Below are positions 1 to 8,826 of a stretch of 50,611 nucleotides of DNA, piece by piece (the stretch's first letter is position 1; the number at the start of each line of letters is the position of its first letter). The notes under the pieces were generated by a model. It was not told the origin of the DNA. It was given only the letters and a program-made list of their open reading frames with translations, and ran no database searches. Source of the stretch: Clostridia bacterium (GTDB lineage: Bacteria > Bacillota > Clostridia > UMGS1883 > UMGS1540); NCBI GenBank assembly GCA_017620205.1, contig JAFZQX010000018.1:1-50611 (forward strand), read 5' to 3'. The position numbers were made by a program, and so were the translations under genes.

Positions 1-142
1 TCCTTTCTGTGTGGTTTTTGGTGGTACTTAAACTTTAACACAAAAAGTTTCTGTTCGCTACTTTTTTAGCCGACATATTTTTATATGAGTTTACTCGTAT
101 GAAAATATGCCGGAATGTAACACATCTATTGTAAACCTACAC
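1..142. other. Left-edge intergenic segment
   Basis: No gene is seen here. On the minus strand the first bases read AGAAAGGA, which could be the ribosome binding site of a gene starting just outside the window. An AT-rich inverted repeat at about 78-111 (CATATTTT-TATATGAGT against ACTCGTATG-AAAATATG) could form a hairpin in the leader of that gene. Confidence 0.4.
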
Positions 143-168
143 AAAAGGCGCGGCAAAATTGCCGCGCC
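143..168 (-). terminator. Rho-independent terminator after the SLH remnant
   Basis: A perfect 10-bp stem, GGCGCGGCAA / TTGCCGCGCC (147-168), is followed on the minus strand by TTTTGTG. It lies only about 15 nt beyond the stop codon of the decayed SLH reading frame and about 230 nt beyond the stop of the large beta-helix gene. This spacing suggests the SLH frame was the original 3' end of the transcription unit. Confidence 0.8.
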
Positions 169-182
169 CGTAAATATAATGT

Positions 183-350
183 TTAAATATTTGACATTCT
201 GTATATAAATGTTACTATCTGACCTCTCGAACAGCGGTCATCGGGACTGAATGTTTTTTCTGTTGTTCCCTCGGTTATGCCGTTTTCATAAGCCCAGAGC
301 ACCGCTTCGCAGTAATATGCGCACGGGCATACATCTCTTTTTGTAAAGCT
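183..350 (-). pseudogene. Decayed SLH domain remnant
   Basis: Read on the minus strand in the frame that stops at 183-185, this stretch encodes a clear half-to-whole S-layer homology repeat. It has an AYYCEAVLWAYENGITEGT segment, then KTFSPDDRCSRGQIVTFIYR, then a stop. No start codon or full gene precedes it: an in-frame TAA occurs at 351-353, and the large CDS that ends at 397 is in another frame. SLH repeats bind pyruvylated cell-wall polymer and normally sit at a protein terminus in sets of three, so this single orphan copy is best read as the tail of a lost or frameshifted surface protein. A terminator follows immediately. Whether it belonged to the neighbouring beta-helix protein is inference. 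Confidence 0.75.
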
Positions 351-396
351 TTAAAATTTGTATCCCTTGCGGCAGGCTGGGTTTGTCAGCGGTTTA

Positions 397-3300
397 TTAA
401 TTATTAACTTTCCCTGTGCTTATATTAAACGTCTCTCCGTTATGGAAGCTTATCCAGTGCGAATCGGTTGTGCCGTACTGTCCGCTTGCAGCATTGCCGT
501 AGCCCTGATATTCAACATAAATATCATACGTACCTGCTTTAACTGTCTGATCTAAATTCTCCGTCAGAATAACGGTTTTCCACTGTTCGTTTTGGGGCGC
601 TACATAATCCTGAATGTTAATCTTTTTAACGAGAGTTTTGGATACGGTAGTGCCGCTGTCTGTTTTCCCCTGCACATAAATATTTATATTACAGTAAGAA
701 TACTGACCGCCCGTACTGAAGCGCATTGAGATCTTTGATGAGTCCTTTTCGATCCTGCGGTTTTTATAAATAGGTTTACGGCTGTACGTTTCGTGAAGCA
801 TCCAGTTTGTGCCTTTGTCAATAAGCTCATCGTCGGTCTTCAGATATACGGGCAGTGCGTCGCCGCCCGATACCCACGAATCAAACGAGCCGAGTAAAAT
901 TGTTGTGCCGTCATAAGGATATGGGCAGTCGGGCGATGTTGCTTTGGCTTCATAGTCAATATCAGCAAACACAAGCTTATCCGGTCTTATGAAAATGGGA
1001 TCTCCGTTTTCGTTTTGGCTGACACTTACGGTTACATCGCAAACCCCCGCCATGTCTTTGTCAAGATACAATATAAGTCTTGCCTGGTTATCGAGGTATT
1101 CTCCCTGCGCAAAAGCTTTTGCTTTAATCTCTTTAGTTCTGTTTCCGTAGTCAAACGTAAACGTAATTTCGGGGATATACTGTTTGCGCGTTTTATTATA
1201 GGAGTTTATTACCGCCTTTGACTGCTTCTCAAACTCATATTTATCGCCTGCGTAGTAGAGCGAAAGCTCTGTGCCCTTGCTGCCGCAAACTACATTATGA
1301 AACGTAACCGTCGAGTCTTTGCTGTTTAAGTCAACAAAGCCGTCGTCCGAAACCTTTTCTATATCAGACGAAAACGTTGTCGCATCACTGCTGCCGCCCG
1401 GCAAAGTATTATTCTCCGCCAGTCTTATGTTGTTTTCCGATACTCTGTCATAGTTTAGCATAAAGCGGCTGTCCCCGTCTCTTACGGCGCCTGCATTAAA
1501 AGGTTTGCCGTACGGATAGTCTTTATACGTAAGCGCGCCTATGCCGCCCGTAACAAGACCTAAATCAACGTTGCCCCATTTTTTAAGATAGTTTATAAAC
1601 GCGCTGTTTTTGTCACGGTGCTGATAAATCGCGGTTTCAACGTATTCGGGCGCCGTGTAGAGCGCAACGTTTGAATATGTTTCCATAAAGCTCGCATAGC
1701 CGTCATGGTATATAAGAGCGTTCATAAACGAGTGATCTGCTTTTGTGCCGATATCGCAAACAACGTTATGGTGCAGACCCGTTTTAATAAGATCGTTTCC
1801 CGCAGAGACGCGCGTAGCATAAAAGTTTCCGGTGTCTTTTGTGCATATTGAACCCATCTCTAAACGGTTATATGACATATCGCACGCGATATACGGCGAA
1901 TAACAGGTTTCGTATTTATCCGAAAATCCGTTGCTCAGATACAAATTTGCGCGGCCGGACCCCACGCATGTGTTTTCGACAACCGTATGTCCGCCGTGAG
2001 TAGGCTCCGAAGCGTCATTTGCGCCCTTACATCTTTCAAGCGTTATGGCGCCGGGGTACGGTCCCATATAGCCCGCGTTTTCAATATAGTTATTCTCTAT
2101 ATACGAATATTTACCCGTGACATAAATTCCTGCAAACGCTGAATAATATATGTTTGTATTTACAAAGGCGTTGTTTTTACCGCCCGCAAAAAATCCTACT
2201 TCGCCGAGCTCCGGACCGTCTTCCGTGATTTCCCAGCAGTCTGTATTCTTATTCTCGCAATATCTGCCGTCGTGAGTCGCGTGAGCAGCGGTCCAGTCTA
2301 TCTGCGAAATATATTTATGCGTGCCGCCGTTTATGATATTCATTTCGGTATCGCCCGCCATTGTGATGCCGCCGCCGCGCGTGTTGATGTTTTTAAACTG
2401 TATAAATTTCTTATCCCTTAAGTCAATTACCCTCTGACGGACTTTTGTTTCAACCTCAAGATCTTCGCCGGCAACACCTTCGGGAGGAATTATATAAAGC
2501 GTTGTTCCGCTTACATACCATTCTCCGGGCTGAGTGACCGTTTCTATATGGTGCGTAATATAGCCGTAGTCATCGGGCTCCTTTGTCGTATAATAAGGTG
2601 CGTTCGGCCCAACAAAGTCGTATCCGCCCTTTTGGTTGTCAACCAAATGAATCCAGCCCGTATTATCGTTATCGCCGATGTGATTGTCGCTCGCGTCAAT
2701 ACGCGCAAAAGACAATGTATATCCCTCGCCGGTTTGTGTTACAAACATTCCGTCTTTCCAGAAGTTCTTTGTCTGGTTTAAATCCGTGTCGCTTACGGCA
2801 AAATCATATTCATACTGTTTTGAAACGTTTCCGTCGCTTGTTGAATATGTAAATGTTTTACCGCTGACCGCGCTTGGCGAAGGCATTGCAATATTGCCCA
2901 TTGTCGCACGCATTACGTTTTCATTCGCGTTCGGATGACGGTATGCGCCCGGTTTTGTATCAACATCGGGGTATCTTCCCTCGCGGAGAATTTCATCGTC
3001 TTTGATTATAAAGTTTCTGCCGTAGCTCCATGAACTCAAGTTTTTATTAGCCGCCTGATACGCCTCATTACCAACCTTCTCCATGGACGGAATCTTAACC
3101 GTATATAAATCATATCCGTTGTGAGTTACGGGTTTTTTGTTTTTTAAATACTTTGTAAAGCCGCTTACCTTTTCAAACGCGGAGATTGTTACATCTTCAC
3201 CTTCGGCCGCCTTGAATATCACAGGCTGCGCCGCCATGCCGCCGTTTTGCGGAGTTACGGTCTCGCGGTAAACGCCTTCATGGATGATAACCGTATCTCC

Positions 3301-4734
3301 CGCCTGTGCCAGATCTGCGGCTTTCTGAATTGTTTTAAACGGCGTCTCTTCCGACAGTCCGTCGTTTTCGTCGGAGCCGGACGATTGCGAAACATAATAT
3401 GTATTATTTCTGTCCAGAACTTTTATATCAAACTGAGCAAATTCATCTGTCAGAGCACGGAAAACGTCGTCGTTTGATACGATAGCCTCTGCTCTTATCC
3501 TATCGTCCGCAATTGCAAAGCCGTCGCCGTCGTCGGCGCAGCGCCATACTACGGTTTCACCGAGCAGCTCAGCAAGCTGGCGGAAAGGCACCCAGGCAGT
3601 ACCGTTTGAATATACCATGAATCTGCCGTAGTATTCCTTTTTGCCGTTTTTAATTACATAACACTCGCCGTTTTTCTGATATAACTCAAAGTTATCGTTG
3701 CTTAAATAAGCATAGTTTTTGTCGGGATAGTCTTCATAATAAAGCGAAAACGCCCTTGCCGCCGCGTGTATCGGAAGATACAGTCTGCCGTCAATATTTA
3801 TAGGCGAAACCGCTGTGTCGTCATAATCAAGATAACGGAACGCGCCGTTTACTTTCAAGGCTATTTTTTGGTCGGAAACCACCACCGCTGTCTGCATGGC
3901 TTTATCGTATTCTCCGTACTCAATCTGTAAATCGGCACGGTTGCTGATACCCTCTATTTTTGCCTTGTGAAACGTTACGGAGGTTACCGTTACGTTTGCG
4001 GAAGAACTCAGAGTTACCGTATGGGAGCCGCATCTCTCCGAAAAGCTCTTTTTCTGTGTGTCGGAACCGTTTACCTGAAAGACGCATGATTTTTTTCCGG
4101 TGCTTACGGTAAGCGTGCCGCTTGAAGCGTTTTTATATGTTACACTAACATCCTCAACATCAGCGTCAAAAAACATATCAAACGACGCTTTGCCGCCCGC
4201 GTTTATTGTTACGCCTCCGCTTGACACATTTGCATTTTCGCTCATAGTGCAGCTTGATAAATCCAACACGTAAACTGTGGGTCCTGCGTATTCAGACGTG
4301 TATGTATTAATCGTCTCTTTGTAATTAACGGTCATACTTTTTATTGTAACCGCAGAGCTTGATGATATTTTAAGCTCATGCGCGCCGCCTGATATGGCGG
4401 CAGTCAGGCTCTGTGCCGAGTAACCTTTTTTTACGTCAATACTATAGTCTTTTGTGCCGTCTGCCGTTATTGTCACTTGACCCGCCGCCGCGGCTTCGCA
4501 GGTAAATTTGACCGTCGCCGTCTGATAGCCAAAAGATACATCATATACTGCCGAGCCGCCTGCGCTGAGGCTTATGCCGCCGTTTATGACGGTTGCGCCC
4601 GTGCCGGATTTCATCTGTGATAAATCCAAAACGTAACACATCGGATTTACCTCGCCGTATTCCAAGGCAAAAGCCGTCTGTCCCAATAATGCAATCATAC
4701 AAAGTGTTAAAAATAATGCTGCTGCTTTTTTCAT
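397..4734 (-). CDS. Giant secreted beta-helix (pectate-lyase-like) protein with stalk domain
   Basis: The product is a 1445-residue secreted protein. The start is the ATG at 4734 (MKKAAALF), because GGGAGAG lies 4 nt upstream and a signal peptide begins there; the longer frame from 4770 has no ribosome binding site. In order: signal peptide (about 1-24); two homologous beta-sandwich repeats each opening with a YVLDLS-type strand (about 26-140 and 149-260); a split copper-amine-oxidase-N-like stalk domain (about 285-410, with RLYLPIHAAARAF and AWVPFRQLAELLG); then from about 443 a DUF1565/right-handed beta-helix region opening with NTYYVSQSSGSDENDG and running through Asn/Gly-rich coils; and a C-terminal beta-sandwich. 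The fold is typical of polysaccharide lyases and glycoside hydrolases, but no catalytic residues can be assigned, so the substrate is unknown. It has no SLH or sortase anchor, although an SLH remnant lies just beyond its stop. Confidence 0.8.
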   Translation of the reverse strand: MKKAAALFLTLCMIALLGQTAFALEYGEVNPMCYVLDLSQMKSGTGATVINGGISLSAGGSAVYDVSFGYQTATVKFTCEAAAAGQVTITADGTKDYSIDVKKGYSAQSLTAAISGGAHELKISSSSAVTIKSMTVNYKETINTYTSEYAGPTVYVLDLSSCTMSENANVSSGGVTINAGGKASFDMFFDADVEDVSVTYKNASSGTLTVSTGKKSCVFQVNGSDTQKKSFSERCGSHTVTLSSSANVTVTSVTFHKAKIEGISNRADLQIEYGEYDKAMQTAVVVSDQKIALKVNGAFRYLDYDDTAVSPINIDGRLYLPIHAAARAFSLYYEDYPDKNYAYLSNDNFELYQKNGECYVIKNGKKEYYGRFMVYSNGTAWVPFRQLAELLGETVVWRCADDGDGFAIADDRIRAEAIVSNDDVFRALTDEFAQFDIKVLDRNNTYYVSQSSGSDENDGLSEETPFKTIQKAADLAQAGDTVIIHEGVYRETVTPQNGGMAAQPVIFKAAEGEDVTISAFEKVSGFTKYLKNKKPVTHNGYDLYTVKIPSMEKVGNEAYQAANKNLSSWSYGRNFIIKDDEILREGRYPDVDTKPGAYRHPNANENVMRATMGNIAMPSPSAVSGKTFTYSTSDGNVSKQYEYDFAVSDTDLNQTKNFWKDGMFVTQTGEGYTLSFARIDASDNHIGDNDNTGWIHLVDNQKGGYDFVGPNAPYYTTKEPDDYGYITHHIETVTQPGEWYVSGTTLYIIPPEGVAGEDLEVETKVRQRVIDLRDKKFIQFKNINTRGGGITMAGDTEMNIINGGTHKYISQIDWTAAHATHDGRYCENKNTDCWEITEDGPELGEVGFFAGGKNNAFVNTNIYYSAFAGIYVTGKYSYIENNYIENAGYMGPYPGAITLERCKGANDASEPTHGGHTVVENTCVGSGRANLYLSNGFSDKYETCYSPYIACDMSYNRLEMGSICTKDTGNFYATRVSAGNDLIKTGLHHNVVCDIGTKADHSFMNALIYHDGYASFMETYSNVALYTAPEYVETAIYQHRDKNSAFINYLKKWGNVDLGLVTGGIGALTYKDYPYGKPFNAGAVRDGDSRFMLNYDRVSENNIRLAENNTLPGGSSDATTFSSDIEKVSDDGFVDLNSKDSTVTFHNVVCGSKGTELSLYYAGDKYEFEKQSKAVINSYNKTRKQYIPEITFTFDYGNRTKEIKAKAFAQGEYLDNQARLILYLDKDMAGVCDVTVSVSQNENGDPIFIRPDKLVFADIDYEAKATSPDCPYPYDGTTILLGSFDSWVSGGDALPVYLKTDDELIDKGTNWMLHETYSRKPIYKNRRIEKDSSKISMRFSTGGQYSYCNINIYVQGKTDSGTTVSKTLVKKINIQDYVAPQNEQWKTVILTENLDQTVKAGTYDIYVEYQGYGNAASGQYGTTDSHWISFHNGETFNISTGKVNN

Positions 4735-5078
4735 AATACTCTCCCATAAAAAAACCCAATGTTTTGACATTTAAATAAACAGCCGCTTAATACGCGGATA
4801 TTTATTTAAATGCCTAAACTCTCAAAAAGGGCTGTAAAGAGACGTCGGAGATAAAAAATCCAACATTTTTACAGCCCTTCAGAGTGTTTAGAAATTAATA
4901 ATTGTTCAGCAAATTCTGAAAGCTCCGGGGGAGTTTGGTCAGACCCTCCCCCGGCGGAAAACTCCGGTTTCCTTTTACGGCCGCTTAAAAGCAAAAAGCA
5001 AATGACATTTAAAAATCATAGTCGCCTCTAAACAATGGCCGTTCGTTTTTTCATCTATCCCTATTAAATAAATCTATA
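4735..5078 (-). promoter_or_regulatory. 344-nt hairpin-rich leader between the binding-protein and beta-helix genes
   Basis: No gene is seen. Read on the minus strand it holds three separate stem-loops: 4925-4954 (CCGGGGGAG / CTCCCCCGG), 4815-4890 (imperfect outer arms around AAGGGCTGTAAA / TTTTACAGCCCTT, followed by TTTTTGAG, terminator-like), and 4768-4812 (perfect 12-bp CATTTAAATAAA / TTTATTTAAATG plus an inner CCGC / GCGG). No convincing sigma-A promoter was found between the last hairpin and the ATG at 4734, so the downstream gene may depend on read-through. Confidence 0.6.
4827..4879 (-). terminator. Terminator-like hairpin of the GGGCTG family
   Basis: The arms are AAGGGCTGTAAA and TTTTACAGCCCTT with a loop of roughly 28 nt. 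On the minus strand the hairpin is followed by TTTTTGAG. It probably ends or attenuates transcripts from the solute-binding protein gene. Weaker complementarity extends outward to about 4815 and 4890. Confidence 0.6.
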
Positions 5079-7043
5079 TTATGCAGCAGGTTTTTCAGCA
5101 GCGTCTGTCGACCAATCTGCAAGATCCTGATATGAGTCGTCGCATCTCTCTTTGAGAACTTCGTTCATTTCGTTTATTCCGTTTTCGTCAAGACCGTTTT
5201 CATGGAATGTTGTGAGCAGTTTTTCATAAAGAGAATCAAATTCGGCACGGTCTTTTGCCGCGAACAGTCTGCCGAAAGCTTCTTCGTTTGCGTCACGCTG
5301 ATTCCAGAAATCCTTAACGGATTCGCTGTATTTGTTAAAGCTGTATATCTGCCATGCGAAGTATGTGAACGGGAAGTCGGGCAACGGCTCAAAATTAGCA
5401 TAGTTCCAAGCTTTTTCCCAATCAGATTCCTGTGCTTCTGTTTCCTCATCAGCATATTCGAGCGCGGGCTGATATTTGTTTATGCCCTTGTTCTGAACGA
5501 AGTAGTCGATACGCGGGAAAGAATAGAGACCGTAGTCTTCATATACCTTCGGATCTCCGCCGAGAAGCTGTGCAGCTTCGTATCTTTCATCCGTATAACG
5601 CATTTTGCCGTTTTCGTCAACTTCATACATGCCGGCTTTCTCCGGACCCCAGTTTGCAAGCTTCATGCCGGGTTCCGTATAGAAGAAGTCAATGAAGCGG
5701 AGGAAATGTTCAACCTCCGTGGGAGTCATAGATGTATATACATACATGTTGTGTGCGTCAAATACGTTTTTGCTTTCGTTGCGGCGAACGAACTTGTTAT
5801 AGTCGCAGGGAATGTCGATCATAACTTTTCTGTATGCGTAGTTTTTGCCCGATGTCTTGAGTTCGTCATCGGAGGGGGGCAGCTGGTTTCCGTAAACTAT
5901 AGCGTATTCGCCGTTTTTAAGCTTAGCCTGGAAAGCGGAATCGTCATCAGCCAAAGCGTCTTTTGAGGAAAGACCGTCTATAACGAGCTGATCAAAGAAC
6001 CAGCAAATATCCTTAAACCATTCCTGCTCCGCAGTAACTACCATCGAATCCTTTTCGCCGTCATAGTATGTATAATCGCTTACAACGTCGCCGCCGAGAC
6101 CTTCAGCACCGCCGCCCGCAAGCGGAATACCGAACATCGTTAAAAGATCCCAATAATCGTCAACGCCGGCTCTTGTATAGAACGGCCAAACCTTTTTGCC
6201 GTCTTCTTCAATATTCAAAGCTTTGATGTCTTCAAGAAGCTTTCTGAATTCATCTTTGTCTTTGATTACGAAGTCTGTCATGTCCGCCTGCGTGAATTCA
6301 CCGTTTTTCATGAATATGTCTTTGATTTCAGCCTGTGTTTTAGCTTCGGGATGAATCTTTTTAAGTATATCGTCTCTTATCCAAAAGTAGTTGCGCGAGT
6401 CAACCGGCTGAAGAACAGGTCTGTATTTACCCGCTTCATAGCCTTCGGGGTCGGTAAACTGGAACGCTCTTGTATGGAAACGCTTTATAGCAAACGTACC
6501 CTTGTCGCCCTGTGTGTTTTTCCACTGTCTTTCAACCTCGGGGTCGCTGTGAATAACCGCGTCATAGTGCGGCATGAACTGCGGGATATAATCGGTAAGG
6601 TCATAGAAATAGCCGTGGTCGATAAAGTCTTCGGCAATAGATGTTTCAAGACCCATGCTGACATGCGGATAATCGCCCGATGCCGCTATTTCGGAAACAA
6701 CCTGATCGGCTGTTTTGCCGTTGTTGTCATACGACTGATCGCTGATGCGAACGCCCGTAACTCTTTCGATTTCAGCGCGGAACTTGTCGTCTGTTGCAAC
6801 AGAGTTCTTGTAAACATCACCTGTGCCTGTGCCGTACCAAACTATAAGATCGAGTACATCTCCTTCATAGTCGGGCATTTCGTCAATCGTTTCATAGTTG
6901 TCAGCTTCTTCATTAAAGTTTGTTGCCAACCCTTCACTCTGACCGCCGTTTTCCTTGTCTTTTCCGAGATTGCCTTTGCTGCCGCAGCCCGAAAAGCTGA
7001 GCACAAAAACAAAACTCATAAGAAGTGCAATTAGTTTTTTCAT
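5079..7043 (-). CDS. Extracellular solute-binding lipoprotein (family 1, LipO-like)
   Basis: The product is a 654-residue lipoprotein. The start is the ATG at 7043 (MKKLIALL), preceded by AGGAGAG. The signal peptide ends in a lipobox (LSFSGC), which places the protein on the outer membrane face as an ABC importer receptor. The mature part begins with an acidic linker, then DLIVWYGTGTG and alternating alpha/beta segments with a characteristic AGGYADYPHV-type patch, here written AASGDYPHV. It is longer than the usual 420-550 residues and resembles the LipO group, which bind oligosaccharides for MsmX-type importers. No permease or ATPase gene is in the window. It is transcribed alone from a promoter with direct repeats and is followed by the beta-helix gene, which fits capture of sugars released outside the cell. 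The ligand is unknown. Confidence 0.85.
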   Translation of the reverse strand: MKKLIALLMSFVFVLSFSGCGSKGNLGKDKENGGQSEGLATNFNEEADNYETIDEMPDYEGDVLDLIVWYGTGTGDVYKNSVATDDKFRAEIERVTGVRISDQSYDNNGKTADQVVSEIAASGDYPHVSMGLETSIAEDFIDHGYFYDLTDYIPQFMPHYDAVIHSDPEVERQWKNTQGDKGTFAIKRFHTRAFQFTDPEGYEAGKYRPVLQPVDSRNYFWIRDDILKKIHPEAKTQAEIKDIFMKNGEFTQADMTDFVIKDKDEFRKLLEDIKALNIEEDGKKVWPFYTRAGVDDYWDLLTMFGIPLAGGGAEGLGGDVVSDYTYYDGEKDSMVVTAEQEWFKDICWFFDQLVIDGLSSKDALADDDSAFQAKLKNGEYAIVYGNQLPPSDDELKTSGKNYAYRKVMIDIPCDYNKFVRRNESKNVFDAHNMYVYTSMTPTEVEHFLRFIDFFYTEPGMKLANWGPEKAGMYEVDENGKMRYTDERYEAAQLLGGDPKVYEDYGLYSFPRIDYFVQNKGINKYQPALEYADEETEAQESDWEKAWNYANFEPLPDFPFTYFAWQIYSFNKYSESVKDFWNQRDANEEAFGRLFAAKDRAEFDSLYEKLLTTFHENGLDENGINEMNEVLKERCDDSYQDLADWSTDAAEKPAA

Positions 7044-7138
7044 ACTATCTCTCCTTTTTTTCAAAATGGAACCGGATTTAAACAGGAATAACCCAAACAG
7101 CGCTTAAGACCATACTTGCACTATTTTAATATATTCCT

Positions 7139-7193
7139 ATTATATTACAATAATAAAATATATTTGCGAGAATATCCATGATTATATTTGCGA
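7139..7193 (-). promoter_or_regulatory. Promoter with tandem TATATTTGCGA boxes
   Basis: On the minus strand a TATAAT -10 element (7139-7144) lacks a good -35. Instead two identical 11-bp boxes, TATATTTGCGA on the plus strand, lie at 7159-7169 and 7183-7193. They are spaced exactly 24 bp and overlap or precede the -35 position. This is the layout of an activator site upstream of the solute-binding protein gene. The regulator is not identifiable here. Confidence 0.6.
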
Positions 7194-7222
7194 AAACTTG
7201 ATTATTTTTGTTAAAAATTGCG

Positions 7223-7278
7223 CAAAACGCACCGCCAGAGCCTTGTAAAAGACTTTGACGGTGCGTTTGTTTTTTTTA
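7223..7278. terminator. Bidirectional-type terminator downstream of the stalk-domain genes
   Basis: The stem is AAACGCACCG / CGGTGCGTTT with additional pairing inside. The plus-strand side has a T8 tract, and the minus-strand side continues GCGTTTTGCGCAATTTTT. It lies between the 3' end of the stalk-domain operon (7303) and the promoter of the solute-binding protein gene. Confidence 0.75.
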
Positions 7279-7302
7279 TATTCAATTGCAGATATTCTTA
7301 AA

Positions 7303-8364
7303 CTATTTACTGATTATAACGGCATTGTTTGTGCCGTCCCAATCAACCTTGCAGCCCATAGCATTTGCAACAGCGCGAACGGGGAGATATGTGCGGCTTT
7401 CAAAAATCATGGGCGCCACGTCAATTATGATATTTGTGCTGTTGTGGTAAAGCGATTTTGAGCCTATTGAAAGCTGAACAAGGTCGCTTCCTTTCTGCAT
7501 TGATACCGTTTGGCTTTCATCAAACCAGTTGACGGAATAACCAAGCTTTTCGGCAATTGCACGGATGGGAACGAGAGTGCGGTCATTTACAATAAGAGGA
7601 TTTGTATCGGGCTTTATGCGCGCACCGTTTACATAAATCTTTATAGCGTCATCGCCCCTGTATTCTACGATTTGCATACCGTCATCATAGGTTATCGTCC
7701 TTTTGCCGCCCCAACCAAGCTTTTCTTCGTCGGCAGGAGCCGGCGCAGAAGTTGAAGACGAACCGGAGGATGATTTTTGTTTAAGAGAAACCGTTTTAAG
7801 AACATCAAAGAAATCATCTTTATATCTCTGCGCTATGTCTGTTGAGGGTTTATATCTATAGCATAAACTGTATATTTCCCCACTTTCCGCCGGCGCGTAA
7901 AGAATAATCTCTTCTATGCCGTTTATGGTATAGTCAATTCTGTAAAACTCAACGCCGTTATACGTTTCCTTCTTTTGCGAAGATATCTGTGCGTTGTCAT
8001 TACTTATTTCCTCATGCATGAAATACTTTTTCCATCCATTATCGTCAAATTCGGACACCGATGAAACGGGTGAGAAATAGGTACATCTTACGTATATTTC
8101 TTCGGGGTGATAGAAAAGACCTCCCGATGCAGGCTCTCTTACAGCGTAGTCGTATTCTATATATTCGTCTGTTTTCGAAACGCCGTTGTCATCTGACCAG
8201 CCGGTGTGTGCCTCCCAAGGCGATTTCATGTTTTTATCTTTATACTTTTGCAGATCAATGGGTGTTGTGAACGTAATTCCATTAATTGTTTCAGCAGACG
8301 CGGAAACAATTAATGTCAAGACTATAAAAAATGTCAAAATAAGTGCTAAAACCGATTTTTTCAT
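7303..8364 (-). CDS. Secreted protein with C-terminal copper-amine-oxidase-N-like stalk domain
   Basis: The product has 353 residues. The ATG at 8364 is preceded by GGAGGTTAAA. A signal peptide (about 1-24) is followed by a domain of about 180 residues that is not recognised (Tyr-rich beta segments, no obvious catalytic motif), a Ser/Ala/Pro linker near 200-212, and a C-terminal stalk domain (about 235-353) with the two family repeats NDRTLVPIRAIAEKLGYSV and SRTYLPVRAVANAMGCKV. Such domains are common on clostridial surface proteins; they do not imply amine oxidase activity. It starts 18 nt after the neighbouring stalk-only gene and probably shares its transcript. The function is unknown; a structural or wall-associated role is inferred. 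Confidence 0.75.
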   Translation of the reverse strand: MKKSVLALILTFFIVLTLIVSASAETINGITFTTPIDLQKYKDKNMKSPWEAHTGWSDDNGVSKTDEYIEYDYAVREPASGGLFYHPEEIYVRCTYFSPVSSVSEFDDNGWKKYFMHEEISNDNAQISSQKKETYNGVEFYRIDYTINGIEEIILYAPAESGEIYSLCYRYKPSTDIAQRYKDDFFDVLKTVSLKQKSSSGSSSTSAPAPADEEKLGWGGKRTITYDDGMQIVEYRGDDAIKIYVNGARIKPDTNPLIVNDRTLVPIRAIAEKLGYSVNWFDESQTVSMQKGSDLVQLSIGSKSLYHNSTNIIIDVAPMIFESRTYLPVRAVANAMGCKVDWDGTNNAVIISK

Positions 8365-8382
8365 TTTAACCTCCGTATAGCT

Positions 8383-8826
8383 TTATTTTGTTGCAACTAC
8401 CGTTCTTGTATCATTGTCCCACTCAATGGTAACGCCGAGCGCCTCTGCAGCCGCGCGCAGCGGCACAAATGTGCGGTCATTGTAAATTTCTGCCTCAACA
8501 TCGGAATATAACTCCTCGGGGGCTTCGCCTTTAGCTGTCTTTAAAATAAGATTACTGCCGACAAACATGCTTATTTCAGTATCTCCGCTGACAATTTTAA
8601 CCGCCTTGTATTCATTTAACCATTTAACCTCATAGCCGAATGCTTCCGCTATGAAACGGATGGGCACAAGCGTTCTGTCAGATACAATAACCGGCGGTGT
8701 ATCGGGCTTTATTTCTTTGCCGTTTACGGTAATTTTAATGTCATCCGCCGAAACGGGCGCGCAAACAGCAACCGCCAATACAACAACCGCCAAAAGTGCC
8801 GAAATCAGTTTTAAATACTTTTTCAT
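8383..8826 (-). CDS. Small secreted stalk-domain (copper-amine-oxidase-N-like) protein
   Basis: The product has 147 residues. It starts with a signal peptide (about 1-27) after GGAGAAGAAA, and the rest is essentially one stalk domain. It contains both diagnostic repeats, SDRTLVPIRFIAEAFGYEV and NDRTFVPLRAAAEALGVTI, each followed by a W-x-D/N strand. No other domain is present, so it resembles the C-terminal half of the next gene without its N-terminal module. The two genes are 18 nt apart and are likely co-transcribed, this one first. The role is unknown; the domain probably mediates cell-surface contact or protein stability. Confidence 0.8.
   Translation of the reverse strand: MKKYLKLISALLAVVVLAVAVCAPVSADDIKITVNGKEIKPDTPPVIVSDRTLVPIRFIAEAFGYEVKWLNEYKAVKIVSGDTEISMFVGSNLILKTAKGEAPEELYSDVEAEIYNDRTFVPLRAAAEALGVTIEWDNDTRTVVATK

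Noticed and set aside
5202-5966. 254-codon plus-strand frame opposite the solute-binding protein gene
   Set aside because: It is the antisense shadow of a clear lipoprotein gene; the translation is Cys/Phe/Val-rich with no family resemblance and no ribosome binding site.
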